The notes beneath the pieces were generated by a model that was given only the letters and a program-made list of their open reading frames with translations, was not told the DNA's origin and made no database searches. Positions 25,533 through 34,169 of a stretch of DNA of 64,000 nucleotides are shown here, one piece after another. The stretch covers positions 124,001 to 188,000 of the forward strand of contig DATNLZ010000069.1 in the NCBI GenBank assembly GCA_035602605.1. The letters are read 5' to 3'. Numbering within the stretch: the first letter of the stretch is position 1; every line of letters begins with the position of its first letter. This DNA comes from DASQHY01 sp035602605. Its GTDB lineage: Bacteria > Acidobacteriota > Terriglobia > Acidiferrales > UBA7541. The position numbers were made by a program, and so were the translations under genes.

Positions 25533-27638
25533 ATGGCCAGTCCGCGATTGAAAATCAGGCCAGACATATTGGTTGACCACCGGTCCTCGAAAGATTCCGC
25601 CGCGCTTCGCCTTCTCTCCGCCGAACGTTCTGAAGAAATCTTTCCAATCCTGCTCGAAGAAATCGTGGAGCTCGGTTTTCCGCGGGCTCTGTTACTCGAA
25701 ATTGATTTCGAAAAAGGAGAAATAAAACCAACAGCCTCTGTAAACTGCGATAAAGCGTACCTACAAAAGTTTTATGCGTCACTTTGGGACAGAGAAAATC
25801 CCATCAATTCCGTTTTTCAAAATTTGAAGCCTGCGACTTTTTCGCCACCTTCGGGCAAGGGCTTGAGCCTCTACGCCTGCCCGATGGTCTACCGAAGCCG
25901 GAATCGCTGTTGGGAGGCTGAGCGTGAGCGAGTCGGCCAGTGCCTGGCGCTTCAGAATTTCCATAATTTGCGCAAATTGCCCTTCGAAGAACAAATCTGC
26001 TCGATATGTGGAATGCGTTCTTATGCCGCTCTAGCTGTGGGCCAGCTGGGCCCGCGCTCGTCCCAAAATCGTCTTCGCCAATTCCGCATTCTTGCCGATC
26101 GCGCCAATGGATATCTTGCCCGTCTGTTTAAGGTCGAGCACTACTTCAACCGGATGCGCGACATGGAAGTGACAATTTCGCGGCTGCGCGCGGTAATGCA
26201 AAGCACCGTAAATCCTGTGATTCTTACCGACAATCAGCATCGCGTGGTCATTCAAAACCGCGCCGCGGAGCGCTTTTTTCGTGTACCAGAAGGCATTGGC
26301 GAGGGGGGACGACGCGCCGTCGAGCTGAACAACATGTTTTTCTCGGCTGCGCTATCCTCGATGATGGTCAGTGCCATTCACCCAACCCGCGACCTCACAT
26401 TGGTCGATGTCATGGAAGGCGAAGAAGTGCTTTTCGAAGCGGTGACCGCTCCGACTTACAACACCGAGGGCGCACGAACCGGAATGGTGACGATCATGCG
26501 TGACGTCACCGATTTGCGTAAAGCCGATATGGAAATGCGCGCCAATCTCGAAAAGCTCCAGGCCGCAGAAGAGATGGTTCGCCAGGATCGCGACCGGTTG
26601 AACCTGGTGATTGAGAACGTCGGTGACCCTATCATCGTGGCAGATAATGCCACCAGAATTGTTTTGCTTGACCCGCTGGCAAAAGAGCTCTTCGGCCTGG
26701 ACGCGCATTCCAAGAATCCCCAGATCATCAAGAACCAGGCTAAGCTTGACGCTTATCTCACTTCTTTTACGTTCTCCTTCGCCGATAAAGAAAATCGTTC
26801 GATGCGTCTTTACGATCACAAGAGCATGGCTGAGATTGAATATGCGGCGCGCTCCGGAAAAATTTACGACGCGCGCGGTCAGGTGGCCTACACTGTCACC
26901 GTGCTCCGCGATTTTTCCGCGTGGAGAAAATTGGAACAGCTACAAATGGAACGCCGCATGCTGGAAATGGAGAAATTTGCAGCCACAGGTCGCCTGGCTG
27001 GGACCATCGCCCACGAAATCAATAATCCCCTTGAGGCTATCAAAAATGCCATCCATCTTCTCGGGGACTCCATCCCAGCGGAATCCCATCCGATTTATGA
27101 AGTCTTGAAATCGGAAACCGAGCGCGTGACCCGAATCGTGCGTCAAATGCTTGGCCTATATCGCAACACGGTCAATCTCGCGAGTTTTGATTTGAACGGG
27201 GTAGTCGAAGATACTCTCGCTTTATTTACCGGATCACTCGCCAAAGCCGGTGTGACTGTCGAGAAGAGGCTGGGCAATCTTCTATCGATGAAAGGCTCTG
27301 CGGATCAATTCCGGCAACTGCTTTCGAATCTCGTCGTCAACGCACGGGACAGCATGTCTCCTGGGGGTAAGCTGACCATTCGCACCAGGGAATCGCGCTC
27401 CGCCGACGGGTTACGTCGTTGGGTAACCGTTACCATCGCCGACACTGGCTGCGGAATCGATCGCTCCCTTCAGAAATCCATGTTTGATCCCTTTGTTACC
27501 ACAAAAGGTGAAAAAGGGACAGGACTCGGCCTCTGGATTGTCAAAGGCATCGTGGAGAATCATAATGGCCGCATCGGTGTTCGGAGTACCGTTGGAAAGG
27601 GAACGGTGATTAAAGTTGTCTTCCCGATTTCCAGCTAG
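25533..27638 (+). CDS. PAS histidine kinase in gas vesicle locus
   Basis: 701-residue soluble sensor kinase. Residues ~20-200 form a GAF-like input with five cysteines (C116, C126, C137, C156, C159; the last two as CSIC). Two PAS domains follow, near residues 220-330 (MQSTVNPVILTDNQHRVVI) and 360-470 (NVGDPIIVADNATRIVLLD). The HisKA H-box is AHEINNPLEA (H494) and the ATPase has the N-box NARDS (N603), DTGCGID and GTGLGLWIV. No transmembrane segments. Placed 36 bases after gvpA on the same strand, so it likely belongs to the gas vesicle operon and may report redox or oxygen state (inference). No response regulator is directly adjacent. Confidence 0.88.
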   Translation: MASPRLKIRPDILVDHRSSKDSAALRLLSAERSEEIFPILLEEIVELGFPRALLLEIDFEKGEIKPTASVNCDKAYLQKFYASLWDRENPINSVFQNLKPATFSPPSGKGLSLYACPMVYRSRNRCWEAERERVGQCLALQNFHNLRKLPFEEQICSICGMRSYAALAVGQLGPRSSQNRLRQFRILADRANGYLARLFKVEHYFNRMRDMEVTISRLRAVMQSTVNPVILTDNQHRVVIQNRAAERFFRVPEGIGEGGRRAVELNNMFFSAALSSMMVSAIHPTRDLTLVDVMEGEEVLFEAVTAPTYNTEGARTGMVTIMRDVTDLRKADMEMRANLEKLQAAEEMVRQDRDRLNLVIENVGDPIIVADNATRIVLLDPLAKELFGLDAHSKNPQIIKNQAKLDAYLTSFTFSFADKENRSMRLYDHKSMAEIEYAARSGKIYDARGQVAYTVTVLRDFSAWRKLEQLQMERRMLEMEKFAATGRLAGTIAHEINNPLEAIKNAIHLLGDSIPAESHPIYEVLKSETERVTRIVRQMLGLYRNTVNLASFDLNGVVEDTLALFTGSLAKAGVTVEKRLGNLLSMKGSADQFRQLLSNLVVNARDSMSPGGKLTIRTRESRSADGLRRWVTVTIADTGCGIDRSLQKSMFDPFVTTKGEKGTGLGLWIVKGIVENHNGRIGVRSTVGKGTVIKVVFPISS

Positions 27639-27740
27639 ATGCACAGCACAGTATAATGGTCAGTACGATGCCGGGATTTAGCGCCACTCGATAAGCTGAA
27701 TTTTTGCAGATACTTTGGGAATACAGTGGGAAGTCAGCCA

Positions 27741-28673
27741 ATGAAAAAAGCACCCCCAAAGCGCCAACGCACAAAGACAACGAAGTCAGCAAGTTCCAGA
27801 AGCACAACCAGCGCCGCAGTGCCAAAGACGGCCAAGAGTGCGGTTAGCGTCAGGGAAGATTTGCACGTACGAATCAGCGAATCACCGGTTGCACCGGAAT
27901 CCGCAGCAGGGGATGGCGGACGATATGTCTACGGCATCGTTCAAGCCAAAGAGCGCATGGACTTCGGGAAGATAGGAATCGGGGGCGCTGGCGATCAGGT
28001 CTACACCGTAAATTTTCAGGACATTGCCGCCGTCGTTAGCAAGGCACCCATGGCCATTCTCGATCCTACCCGCGAGAACGCTCTGGCTCACGAACACGTC
28101 ATTGAGACGGTCATGAAGAACCACACGATTATTCCAATGAGTTTCGGAACTGTTTTCCGCACCGATGACGACATTCGCGAAGTCCTCAAAGGCATCCATA
28201 CCTCTGTTCAAGACGTTCTTCATCAGATGGCCGGAAAACTTGAGTTTGGTTTGAAGGTTAATTGGGATCGCGACGCCATCATCGAAGAGTTACAACAACG
28301 TGACGAAGAAATTCGCCGCTTTCATCACGAAATTATTCGTAAAGAGCTGCAGTCCACATATTTCGCGCGCATGCAGCTTGGGCGCATGATTGATAAAGCC
28401 CTGGCCGAACGCTCCACGCAGTACGTCCGCGAAATCTATGAAGCATTGCGGGTCTGTTGCGTGGCCTCCCGTGACAATCAGCCCATCGGCGATAAAATGA
28501 TTATGAACGCGGCCTTCCTGGTCGAGCGCCAGCGAGAGGCGGAATTCGATAGCGTCGTCAACAAAATTGCCAAGAAGTATGGAAAGCGACTCAAATTTAA
28601 GTACACCGGCCCGTGGCCTCCTTACAATTTTGTGAACATTCGTTTGAAACTGGAACGGGTTTCGGCTTCCTGA
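27741..28673 (+). CDS. GvpF/GvpL family gas vesicle protein 3
   Basis: Third GvpF/L protein, 310 residues. Family marks: RYVYGIVQAKERMDFG at the start of the domain, IPMSFGTVFRTDDDIREVL in the middle and YTGPWPPYNFVNI at the end. It is the most canonical of the three copies. Unlike them it has a ~55-residue Lys/Ser/Thr-rich basic extension before the domain (KKAPPKRQRTKTTKSASS). ATG 27741 follows GGGAAG; an in-frame GTG at 27726 is possible. It is immediately followed by gvpG. By family knowledge it contacts GvpA during assembly. Confidence 0.9.
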   Translation: MKKAPPKRQRTKTTKSASSRSTTSAAVPKTAKSAVSVREDLHVRISESPVAPESAAGDGGRYVYGIVQAKERMDFGKIGIGGAGDQVYTVNFQDIAAVVSKAPMAILDPTRENALAHEHVIETVMKNHTIIPMSFGTVFRTDDDIREVLKGIHTSVQDVLHQMAGKLEFGLKVNWDRDAIIEELQQRDEEIRRFHHEIIRKELQSTYFARMQLGRMIDKALAERSTQYVREIYEALRVCCVASRDNQPIGDKMIMNAAFLVERQREAEFDSVVNKIAKKYGKRLKFKYTGPWPPYNFVNIRLKLERVSAS

Positions 28674-28709
28674 GGGTCTACGGCTTACTGCAGCGAGGGA
28701 CACGGCTCC

Positions 28710-28970
28710 ATGCTGTTCATCGATGATCTTCTCATGCTGCCCATCAGCGGATTCAGGTTTGTCATGCGCACGCTCTTGCAGGTAGCCGAAGAGCAATACA
28801 CCGATAGCGGTCCGGTAAAGGAACGCCTCCTCGAGCTGCAGGTGCGGATCGAATCCGGCGAGATTACCGAAGACGAGTACGTCAAAGCAGAAGCAGATAT
28901 TTTTCGCGAGCTACGCGAAATTGAAAATCGCAAACGCGCCTTGGCCGGAGAGCCGCCTCAAAAAGGTTGA
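28710..28970 (+). CDS. gvpG: Gas vesicle protein GvpG
   Basis: 86-residue GvpG, a small acidic helical accessory protein. Typical sequence features are the opening FIDDLLMLPISGFRFVM, then LLQVAEEQYTDSGPVKERLL and the EITEDEYVKAEADIFRELRE helix. ATG 28710 preceded by GCGAGGG. It starts 36 bases after gvpF/L-3, reproducing the frequent gvpF-gvpG pairing. GvpG works with GvpF/L and GvpK in assembly. Confidence 0.9.
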   Translation: MLFIDDLLMLPISGFRFVMRTLLQVAEEQYTDSGPVKERLLELQVRIESGEITEDEYVKAEADIFRELREIENRKRALAGEPPQKG

Positions 28971-29019
28971 GGCATCCCCGTCTGGCTTTGCTAGTTCACC
29001 TCACGGTTTCTAAAATGCG

Positions 29020-29904
29020 ATGACATCGGGCTTGGAGAATCAAACACAATCTAAGGGATTCGCGGGTCTGCGCGTGCTCGCGCTGGAAAGCCGCCGCGCC
29101 CCGGAAATGGCCAAGCTGATCACCGTTTATGGTGGCGAGCCGGTTGCCGCCCCTTCCATGCGCGAAGTGCCCCTCGAATCCAACACCGAAGCTTTGTCCT
29201 TCGCGCGCACTTTGGCGGACGGTGGCTTCGATATGGTCATCTTCCTGACGGGTGTGGGCACGCGCGCGCTCACGCGCGTTGTTGAGACTCTCTATCCGCT
29301 CGAACAGTTCGTCGCGCAACTCCGCAAGATCGACGTTGTCGCGCGCGGCCCTAAGCCGGTCGCGGTGCTGAAGGAACTTGGTGTTCCTATAGGCCTTGTC
29401 GTGCCAGAGCCCAACACCTGGCGCGACCTGCTGCGCGCGCTCGACGACAAACGCGAGTCCCTGCCGCTTGATGGCCGCCGCGTCGCTGTCCAGGAATACG
29501 GCGTCTCCAACCCCGAGCTGGTGGCCGGGTTGACTGCGCGCGGTGCGCGGGTCACGCAGGTTGCTGTCTACGAGTGGGCCCTTCCCGAGGATACCGGACC
29601 GCTTCGCGCAGCCATTCTTTCCATCACTCGCAGCGAAATTGACGTCGCGCTTTTCACCACCTCCGTGCAGGTTACACATCTGCTTCAGGTAGCCGCCAGT
29701 ATGAAACTAGATGAGCCTGTCCGCCGCGCGTTCTCGCGAATTTTGGTGGGCTCCATTGGTCCGACAACATCCGAGCGCTTGCGCGAGCTCGGTCTCGACC
29801 CCGACATCGAGCCGTCCCATCCGAAGATGGGTCTTCTTGTCAACGAGACTGCCGAAAGGGCCGTTGCACTTCTTAAACAAAAGCGCAATCAGCCTCAACT
29901 TTAG
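29020..29904 (+). CDS. hemD: Uroporphyrinogen-III synthase
   Basis: Predicted HemD, which closes and inverts ring D of hydroxymethylbilane to give uroporphyrinogen III in tetrapyrrole synthesis. The two-domain pattern is visible: FAGLRVLALESRRAPEMAKL at the start, IFLTGVGTRAL, the linker VVARGPKPVAVLKELGVP and later VALFTTSVQVTHLLQVA with GSIGPTTSERLRELG. At 294 residues it is slightly longer than many HemD proteins. ATG 29020. No other heme genes adjoin; it is 49 bases after gvpG and ahead of the GAF-ANTAR gene on the same strand, so it may be read from the gas vesicle transcript. Confidence 0.85.
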   Translation: MTSGLENQTQSKGFAGLRVLALESRRAPEMAKLITVYGGEPVAAPSMREVPLESNTEALSFARTLADGGFDMVIFLTGVGTRALTRVVETLYPLEQFVAQLRKIDVVARGPKPVAVLKELGVPIGLVVPEPNTWRDLLRALDDKRESLPLDGRRVAVQEYGVSNPELVAGLTARGARVTQVAVYEWALPEDTGPLRAAILSITRSEIDVALFTTSVQVTHLLQVAASMKLDEPVRRAFSRILVGSIGPTTSERLRELGLDPDIEPSHPKMGLLVNETAERAVALLKQKRNQPQL

Positions 29905-29949
29905 ATTCAGACCATCATTGAAACGACAGCTCTCCATCCAAAAAAGCTA

Positions 29950-30720
29950 TTGGACATCCCGGCTGCCGCCAATTACCCTGAAGCAGTGGAAAAAGAGCCC
30001 ACTATTCTGACAATTGATAACCAAGAAGTTGATTTTCTTCACAAGATGGGCAGCCGCTTAGCGGCCGCTGACCCATTGCACGAAGTTTTAGCTCAAGTCG
30101 TTGAATTCGCTGCCGCAGTGGTGAAGTGCGATTCTTGCTTCATCTATGCGCTCGAAGAGGACGAGCTGGTCCTGCGTGCCTCGAAGAATCCCCACCCCGA
30201 GGCGGTTGATCGCCTCAAACTCAAAGTTGGCCAAGGTATTACAGGGTGGGTGGCCGAGCATAAGCAACCCGTCGCAATCCCGCTCGGCGCCGCGCGTGAT
30301 CCGCGCTTTCAACTCTTTAACGAATTACCCGAAGACAGCTTCGAAGCGTTTTTGTCCGTCCCGGTGCTTTCCCGCGGGCGCGTCGTAGGCGTCATCAACC
30401 TGCAACATCGCGAACGCCATCTCTATCGTGACCGTGAAATACGCTTGATTTCTACCATTGGCTTCCTGGTTGGCGCCGAAATCGAGATGGCCCGCCTGGA
30501 AAGCGCCAATCTCCACCTGTCCGAAAAGCTCGAGAGTCGCAAGATCGTTGAACGGGCCAAAGGAATTCTGCAACGAGATCTAGATCTTACCGAAGAGCAG
30601 GCTTATCTCACACTACAGTGGCAAAGCCGCCAACGCCGCAAGCCCATGAAAGACATTGCTGAGGCCATCGTACTCAGCGAAGATGTGCGGCGCAGCCGCT
30701 CCGACCAAACCGAAAAGTAA
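29950..30720 (+). CDS. GAF-ANTAR regulator
   Basis: 256-residue regulator with a GAF sensor domain (residues ~45-185; CDSCFIYALEEDELVLRAS, GITGWVAEHKQPVAIP, SVPVLSRGRVVGVINLQH) and a C-terminal ANTAR RNA-binding domain (SRKIVERAKGILQRDLDLTE, EEQAYLTLQWQSRQRRKPM). ANTAR proteins relieve transcription termination by binding paired hexaloop hairpins. The first in-frame start is TTG 29950; ATG 30046 would remove ~32 residues but keep the domains. It ends the plus-strand run that includes the gas vesicle genes, 45 bases after hemD. Its RNA target is unknown. Confidence 0.82.
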   Translation: MDIPAAANYPEAVEKEPTILTIDNQEVDFLHKMGSRLAAADPLHEVLAQVVEFAAAVVKCDSCFIYALEEDELVLRASKNPHPEAVDRLKLKVGQGITGWVAEHKQPVAIPLGAARDPRFQLFNELPEDSFEAFLSVPVLSRGRVVGVINLQHRERHLYRDREIRLISTIGFLVGAEIEMARLESANLHLSEKLESRKIVERAKGILQRDLDLTEEQAYLTLQWQSRQRRKPMKDIAEAIVLSEDVRRSRSDQTEK

Positions 30721-30864
30721 AGACTTCCTAGTTCAGAGCAGACCGCAAGACGTGCTCATCTGGTCGACGGCCCGTACAGTACCCCGTGAAATTAGGCACA
30801 AAACGGGGACATTGCCATCTTCACCCGAATCAGAGAAACTCCTAAGTGCTGTTTAGTCAACCAC

Positions 30865-30948
30865 GCGGAAGTGGCGGAACTGGCAGACGCGCAGGACTTA
30901 GGATCCTGTGGCCGAAAGGTCGTGGGGGTTCAAATCCCTCCTTCCGCA
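30865..30948 (+). tRNA. tRNA-Leu (anticodon TAG)
   Basis: An 84-base cloverleaf with the acceptor GCGGAAG pairing with CTTCCGC, discriminator A and no encoded CCA. The D-arm region is GTGGCGGAACTGGCAGAC, the anticodon arm CAGGA-CTTAGGA-TCCTG gives anticodon TAG (reads CUA codons), and the T-arm loop is TTCAAAT. A long variable arm (TGGCCGAAAGGTCG) confirms class II leucine type. Confidence 0.95.
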
Positions 30949-31012
30949 TTCGATCGGTTCAGTTTGGTAGCTGGTGCCTCCTTCATTGTCGGCCCGCAAA
31001 TGATCGGTTTTG

Positions 31013-31207
31013 TTACCGGGAAATCGCATCTTCTTCGGATATGCGAAGCACGACTGTCTTGTGAAAGAGATCGTGCACATAGTATTCGCCGGGTTCGACC
31101 TTCATCATTCTCATTACACGGACTCGAACATTTTCCATTCCCTCGACGGAATCAATCCAGACCTGTCCTTCGGGAAGTTTTCTGAAGACATCATAAATCG
31201 CGTTCAA
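31013..31207 (-). CDS. Hypothetical 64-residue protein
   Basis: Small protein not recognised by family: MNAIYDVFRKLPEGQVWIDS, then VRVRVMRMMKVEPGEYYVHD and a C-terminus LRISEEDAISR. It looks like a compact beta-rich domain. A TTG start at 31207 is supported by a strong GGAGG seven bases upstream, which is the main reason to call it. Located between tRNA-Leu and the Rieske oxygenase gene, on the opposite strand to both. Confidence 0.5.
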   Translation of the reverse strand: MNAIYDVFRKLPEGQVWIDSVEGMENVRVRVMRMMKVEPGEYYVHDLFHKTVVLRISEEDAISR

Positions 31208-31482
31208 GATTAGCCTCCTTCAATGCGGTGCGGGACGATGCCGCAGATTAAGCACGTGGGTACAATCTGCCAATTGGGTTGATGACGCAATTATTCCTAA
31301 GGGATTCTCCCGCTTAGCCATGAGGTAAAACTCCTAGGATGCCCAGTGCAGCCTGATTCTGCTTTAAATTCAGGGGCAGCCCGTTTTTGACAGTGCCGCA
31401 GGGCCAGCCTAACGCTCCGCATACATTGCTTAACATGTTACAATCCCCTTCCCGCGAACCCATTTCACTGCGCAATAATTAT

Positions 31483-32610
31483 ATGAATCAAACGGTTCAG
31501 GATATCCTCGCTCTCTACCATTCATCCGATCCCTTGAATGAGGCCTCAACCATTCCCGCTCCTTGGTACGTCGATACACGCATCCTCCGTCTCGAGCGTG
31601 AAGCGGTCTTCGGTCGCTGCTGGCACGTCGCCGGCCGAGCGGATCAGGTCCGCGAAAACGGGAGTTATATCACCACCGAGGTTGGCGGCGAGCCCATTGC
31701 CGTTGTGCGCGGTGATGACGGAGTGCTTCGCGGCTTCTACAACGTCTGCCGTCATCACGCTGCCGCTGTCCTCACCGAGCCGGCCGGCCAGGCGCACCAA
31801 TTTCGCTGCCCATATCACGGCTGGACTTACGCTCCCGATGGATCCCTAGAGGGTGTGCCCGAATTCGAGGGCGTGCGCAACTTTGATCGCTCCAAAAACA
31901 GTCTTGTGCCAGTGCACGCAGACGTGTGGGAGAATTTTGTTTTTGTAAATCTGGAGCCGCACGCCCCTCCATTACAGCAATTCCTCGGCAGCCTGTTGCA
32001 ACAGGCCACACCTTTACAGCTTTCGAAGTTGCATTTTTTCGAGCGGCGAGCTTACACCTTGCGCTGCAATTGGAAAGTGTACGTGGATAATTATCTCGAT
32101 GGCGGCTACCACGTGCCACATCTGCACAAAGGCCTCAGCAGTATTCTTAATTACACGCAGTACACCATCAAGAACTTCGAACATTATTGCGTGCAGTCGA
32201 GTCCCATCCAAATCGATGAGCATTCTGATGCTGCCACGGTGGCTACTCGACAAGGTCGAGCGTCATATATTTGGCTCTATCCGAATTTTATGCTCAATGC
32301 ATACCAGGGCGTTATGGACACCAATCTTGTCGTCCCACTGTCCACTGATCGCTGCCGGGTAATCTTTGACTTTTATTTTGCGGACACTGCCGTCGGTTCG
32401 CGATCTTCGAATGATCGGAGTATTGCGGTGAGCGAGCGCGTGCAACAAGAAGACGTGTCGATTTGCGAAGCGGTTCAACGTGGCCTGAAATCTCGTGCCT
32501 ACCGTGCCGGCCGCCTCTCGGTGCGCCGCGAGGCTGGTGAGCACCTTTTCCACCGCCTGCTACATGCCGACCTGGTCCGCGGAGTTGCGGGAGCCGAGAG
32601 GGCTCGTTGA
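31483..32610 (+). CDS. Rieske non-heme iron oxygenase, alpha-subunit type
   Basis: Ring-hydroxylating-dioxygenase-like protein. The Rieske [2Fe-2S] ligands are visible as CRHH (residues ~91-94) and CPYHGWTY about 17 residues later. The catalytic domain has the mononuclear iron region NWKVYVDNYLDGGYHVPHLH. This subgroup includes choline monooxygenase-like and other demethylating oxygenases. No beta subunit, ferredoxin or reductase genes are adjacent. Start uncertain: ATG 31483 gives MNQTVQDILALYH; ATG 31435 or TTG 31387 are alternatives. Substrate unknown. Confidence 0.8.
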   Translation: MNQTVQDILALYHSSDPLNEASTIPAPWYVDTRILRLEREAVFGRCWHVAGRADQVRENGSYITTEVGGEPIAVVRGDDGVLRGFYNVCRHHAAAVLTEPAGQAHQFRCPYHGWTYAPDGSLEGVPEFEGVRNFDRSKNSLVPVHADVWENFVFVNLEPHAPPLQQFLGSLLQQATPLQLSKLHFFERRAYTLRCNWKVYVDNYLDGGYHVPHLHKGLSSILNYTQYTIKNFEHYCVQSSPIQIDEHSDAATVATRQGRASYIWLYPNFMLNAYQGVMDTNLVVPLSTDRCRVIFDFYFADTAVGSRSSNDRSIAVSERVQQEDVSICEAVQRGLKSRAYRAGRLSVRREAGEHLFHRLLHADLVRGVAGAERAR

Positions 32611-32848
32611 ACCTGCTCCTTCATCGGGTGCCTGCCTCTTGCCGGCATTGCGCTCGGATAAACTTCTTGAGGAATGTTGCGCTTTAAATTGACGGCGACG
32701 TGCCTGTCGCCTATACTTGAGTTAGGTGGAATTCGAATTTTGGAATGTCTTGCCTGTTGCGCTTCCTCTCAATTCCCGGATAAATCCGGTGCGGTAAGCG
32801 GCCCAAAGCGCCAATCGCAACCAGGCGGTCGTGCATCAAAGAGTAAAG

Positions 32849-34129
32849 ATGACTCAAGCAAACTGCCGCCGTGAAATGGAATTAGAAGTGCCCGCTGATG
32901 ATGTTCAGAAGGCCGTCGAACGCGTGGCACGCGAGTTTGCTCGAGTGGCTCGAGTTCCTGGTTTTCGTCCCGGTAAAGCTCCAGTCACGCTGATTCGCCG
33001 CCGGTTCGCCGATGATATTAAGAGCGAAGTCGTCCAAAAGCTTGTGCCCGAGCGCATAGAAAAGGCGCTTACCGAGAGCAAGTTGGTTCCGGTGACGCAG
33101 CCGCAAATCGATAAGGTTGATTTTTCCGAAAGTGGCCCGCTCAAGTTCCTGGCTAGCTTTGAAGTGCTGCCCGAATTCTCTCTGGGTGAATACAAGAATC
33201 TGGAAATTTCCGTGGAGGCTCCTGAACTGTCCGACGCTGATGTCGACAAGACTCTCGAAGAATTGCGCGAACGTGCCGCCACATATGTGCCCGTCGAAGA
33301 TCGCGTTATCGAGGATGGCGACTATGCGCAGCTCAGGTTGCTAGGCACGCCCGCTGGTGGTGGCGACCCTCTACAAGCCGACAATGTTCTCTGCCACATC
33401 GGCGCCGAAGAAACTATAGAATCCTTCAACGAAAATCTTCGTGGCGCAAAAATAGGGGAACACAAAAAATTTGACGTGCAATATCCGGCGGATTATCCCG
33501 ATGCCAAGCTCGCCGGAAAGTCCTACCACTACGCCATCGAAGTTCTAGGTATCAAAACCAAGAAGCTTCCCGAAGTCAACGACGAATTCGCCAAAGACAT
33601 CAGCAAGGCTGAGACGCTTGAGGAATTCCGCGGACAAATCCGCAACGATCTTGAAGCTGCGCGCGAGCACCGCCAGAAAGAGCAGGCCCGTGACAAACTG
33701 CTCGCCAAACTGCTTGCCGCACATGATTTTCCGGTCCCTGAAGCGCTTGCCGAGCATCAGATGGACATCCGCCTCGAGCGGGCGGTGAGGTCACTGGCTT
33801 CGCAAGGCGTTGATCCCCGCGCGGTGAACGTGGACTGGGTCGCCATGCGCAACCGCCAGCGGGAGCGGGCCATCGAAGACGTCAAGGCTGAGCTGCTTCT
33901 CGACCGCATTGCCTCCGCGGAAAACATCGAAGTTGACGACGACGAAGTACAAAAAGAGATCGCCAAGGTCGCCGAACAAAGTGGCGAATCCGCAGCAGTC
34001 ATTTACGCTCGCTTGACAAAGCAAGGAGCACTCGATAGGATAAAATCGAAGCTCCGGAGCGATAAGACTCTCGAGTGGCTCTACAAAAATTCCCAGGTTC
34101 GCGCGGCTTCCGAAGGAAAAGAGGCATAG
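32849..34129 (+). CDS. tig: Trigger factor
   Basis: Ribosome-bound chaperone with peptidyl-prolyl isomerase activity that meets nascent chains at the exit tunnel. The ribosome-binding loop is visible as PGFRPGKAP near residue 40. The central FKBP-like domain (AQLRLLGTP... EETIESFNENLRGAKIGEHK) and the C-terminal helical arms follow. At 426 residues the length is normal. ATG 32849 is preferred to GTG 32831. First of the classical tig-clpP-clpX-lon series on the plus strand. Confidence 0.95.
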   Translation: MTQANCRREMELEVPADDVQKAVERVAREFARVARVPGFRPGKAPVTLIRRRFADDIKSEVVQKLVPERIEKALTESKLVPVTQPQIDKVDFSESGPLKFLASFEVLPEFSLGEYKNLEISVEAPELSDADVDKTLEELRERAATYVPVEDRVIEDGDYAQLRLLGTPAGGGDPLQADNVLCHIGAEETIESFNENLRGAKIGEHKKFDVQYPADYPDAKLAGKSYHYAIEVLGIKTKKLPEVNDEFAKDISKAETLEEFRGQIRNDLEAAREHRQKEQARDKLLAKLLAAHDFPVPEALAEHQMDIRLERAVRSLASQGVDPRAVNVDWVAMRNRQRERAIEDVKAELLLDRIASAENIEVDDDEVQKEIAKVAEQSGESAAVIYARLTKQGALDRIKSKLRSDKTLEWLYKNSQVRAASEGKEA

Positions 34130-34169
34130 CCATCCGGATCCGGCTCCTCAGGACGTTCCACATTTTCAA

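Noticed and set aside
26352..26819. 155-residue minus-strand open frame inside the histidine kinase gene
   Set aside because: Antisense to conserved PAS-domain coding sequence, without domain or ribosome site.
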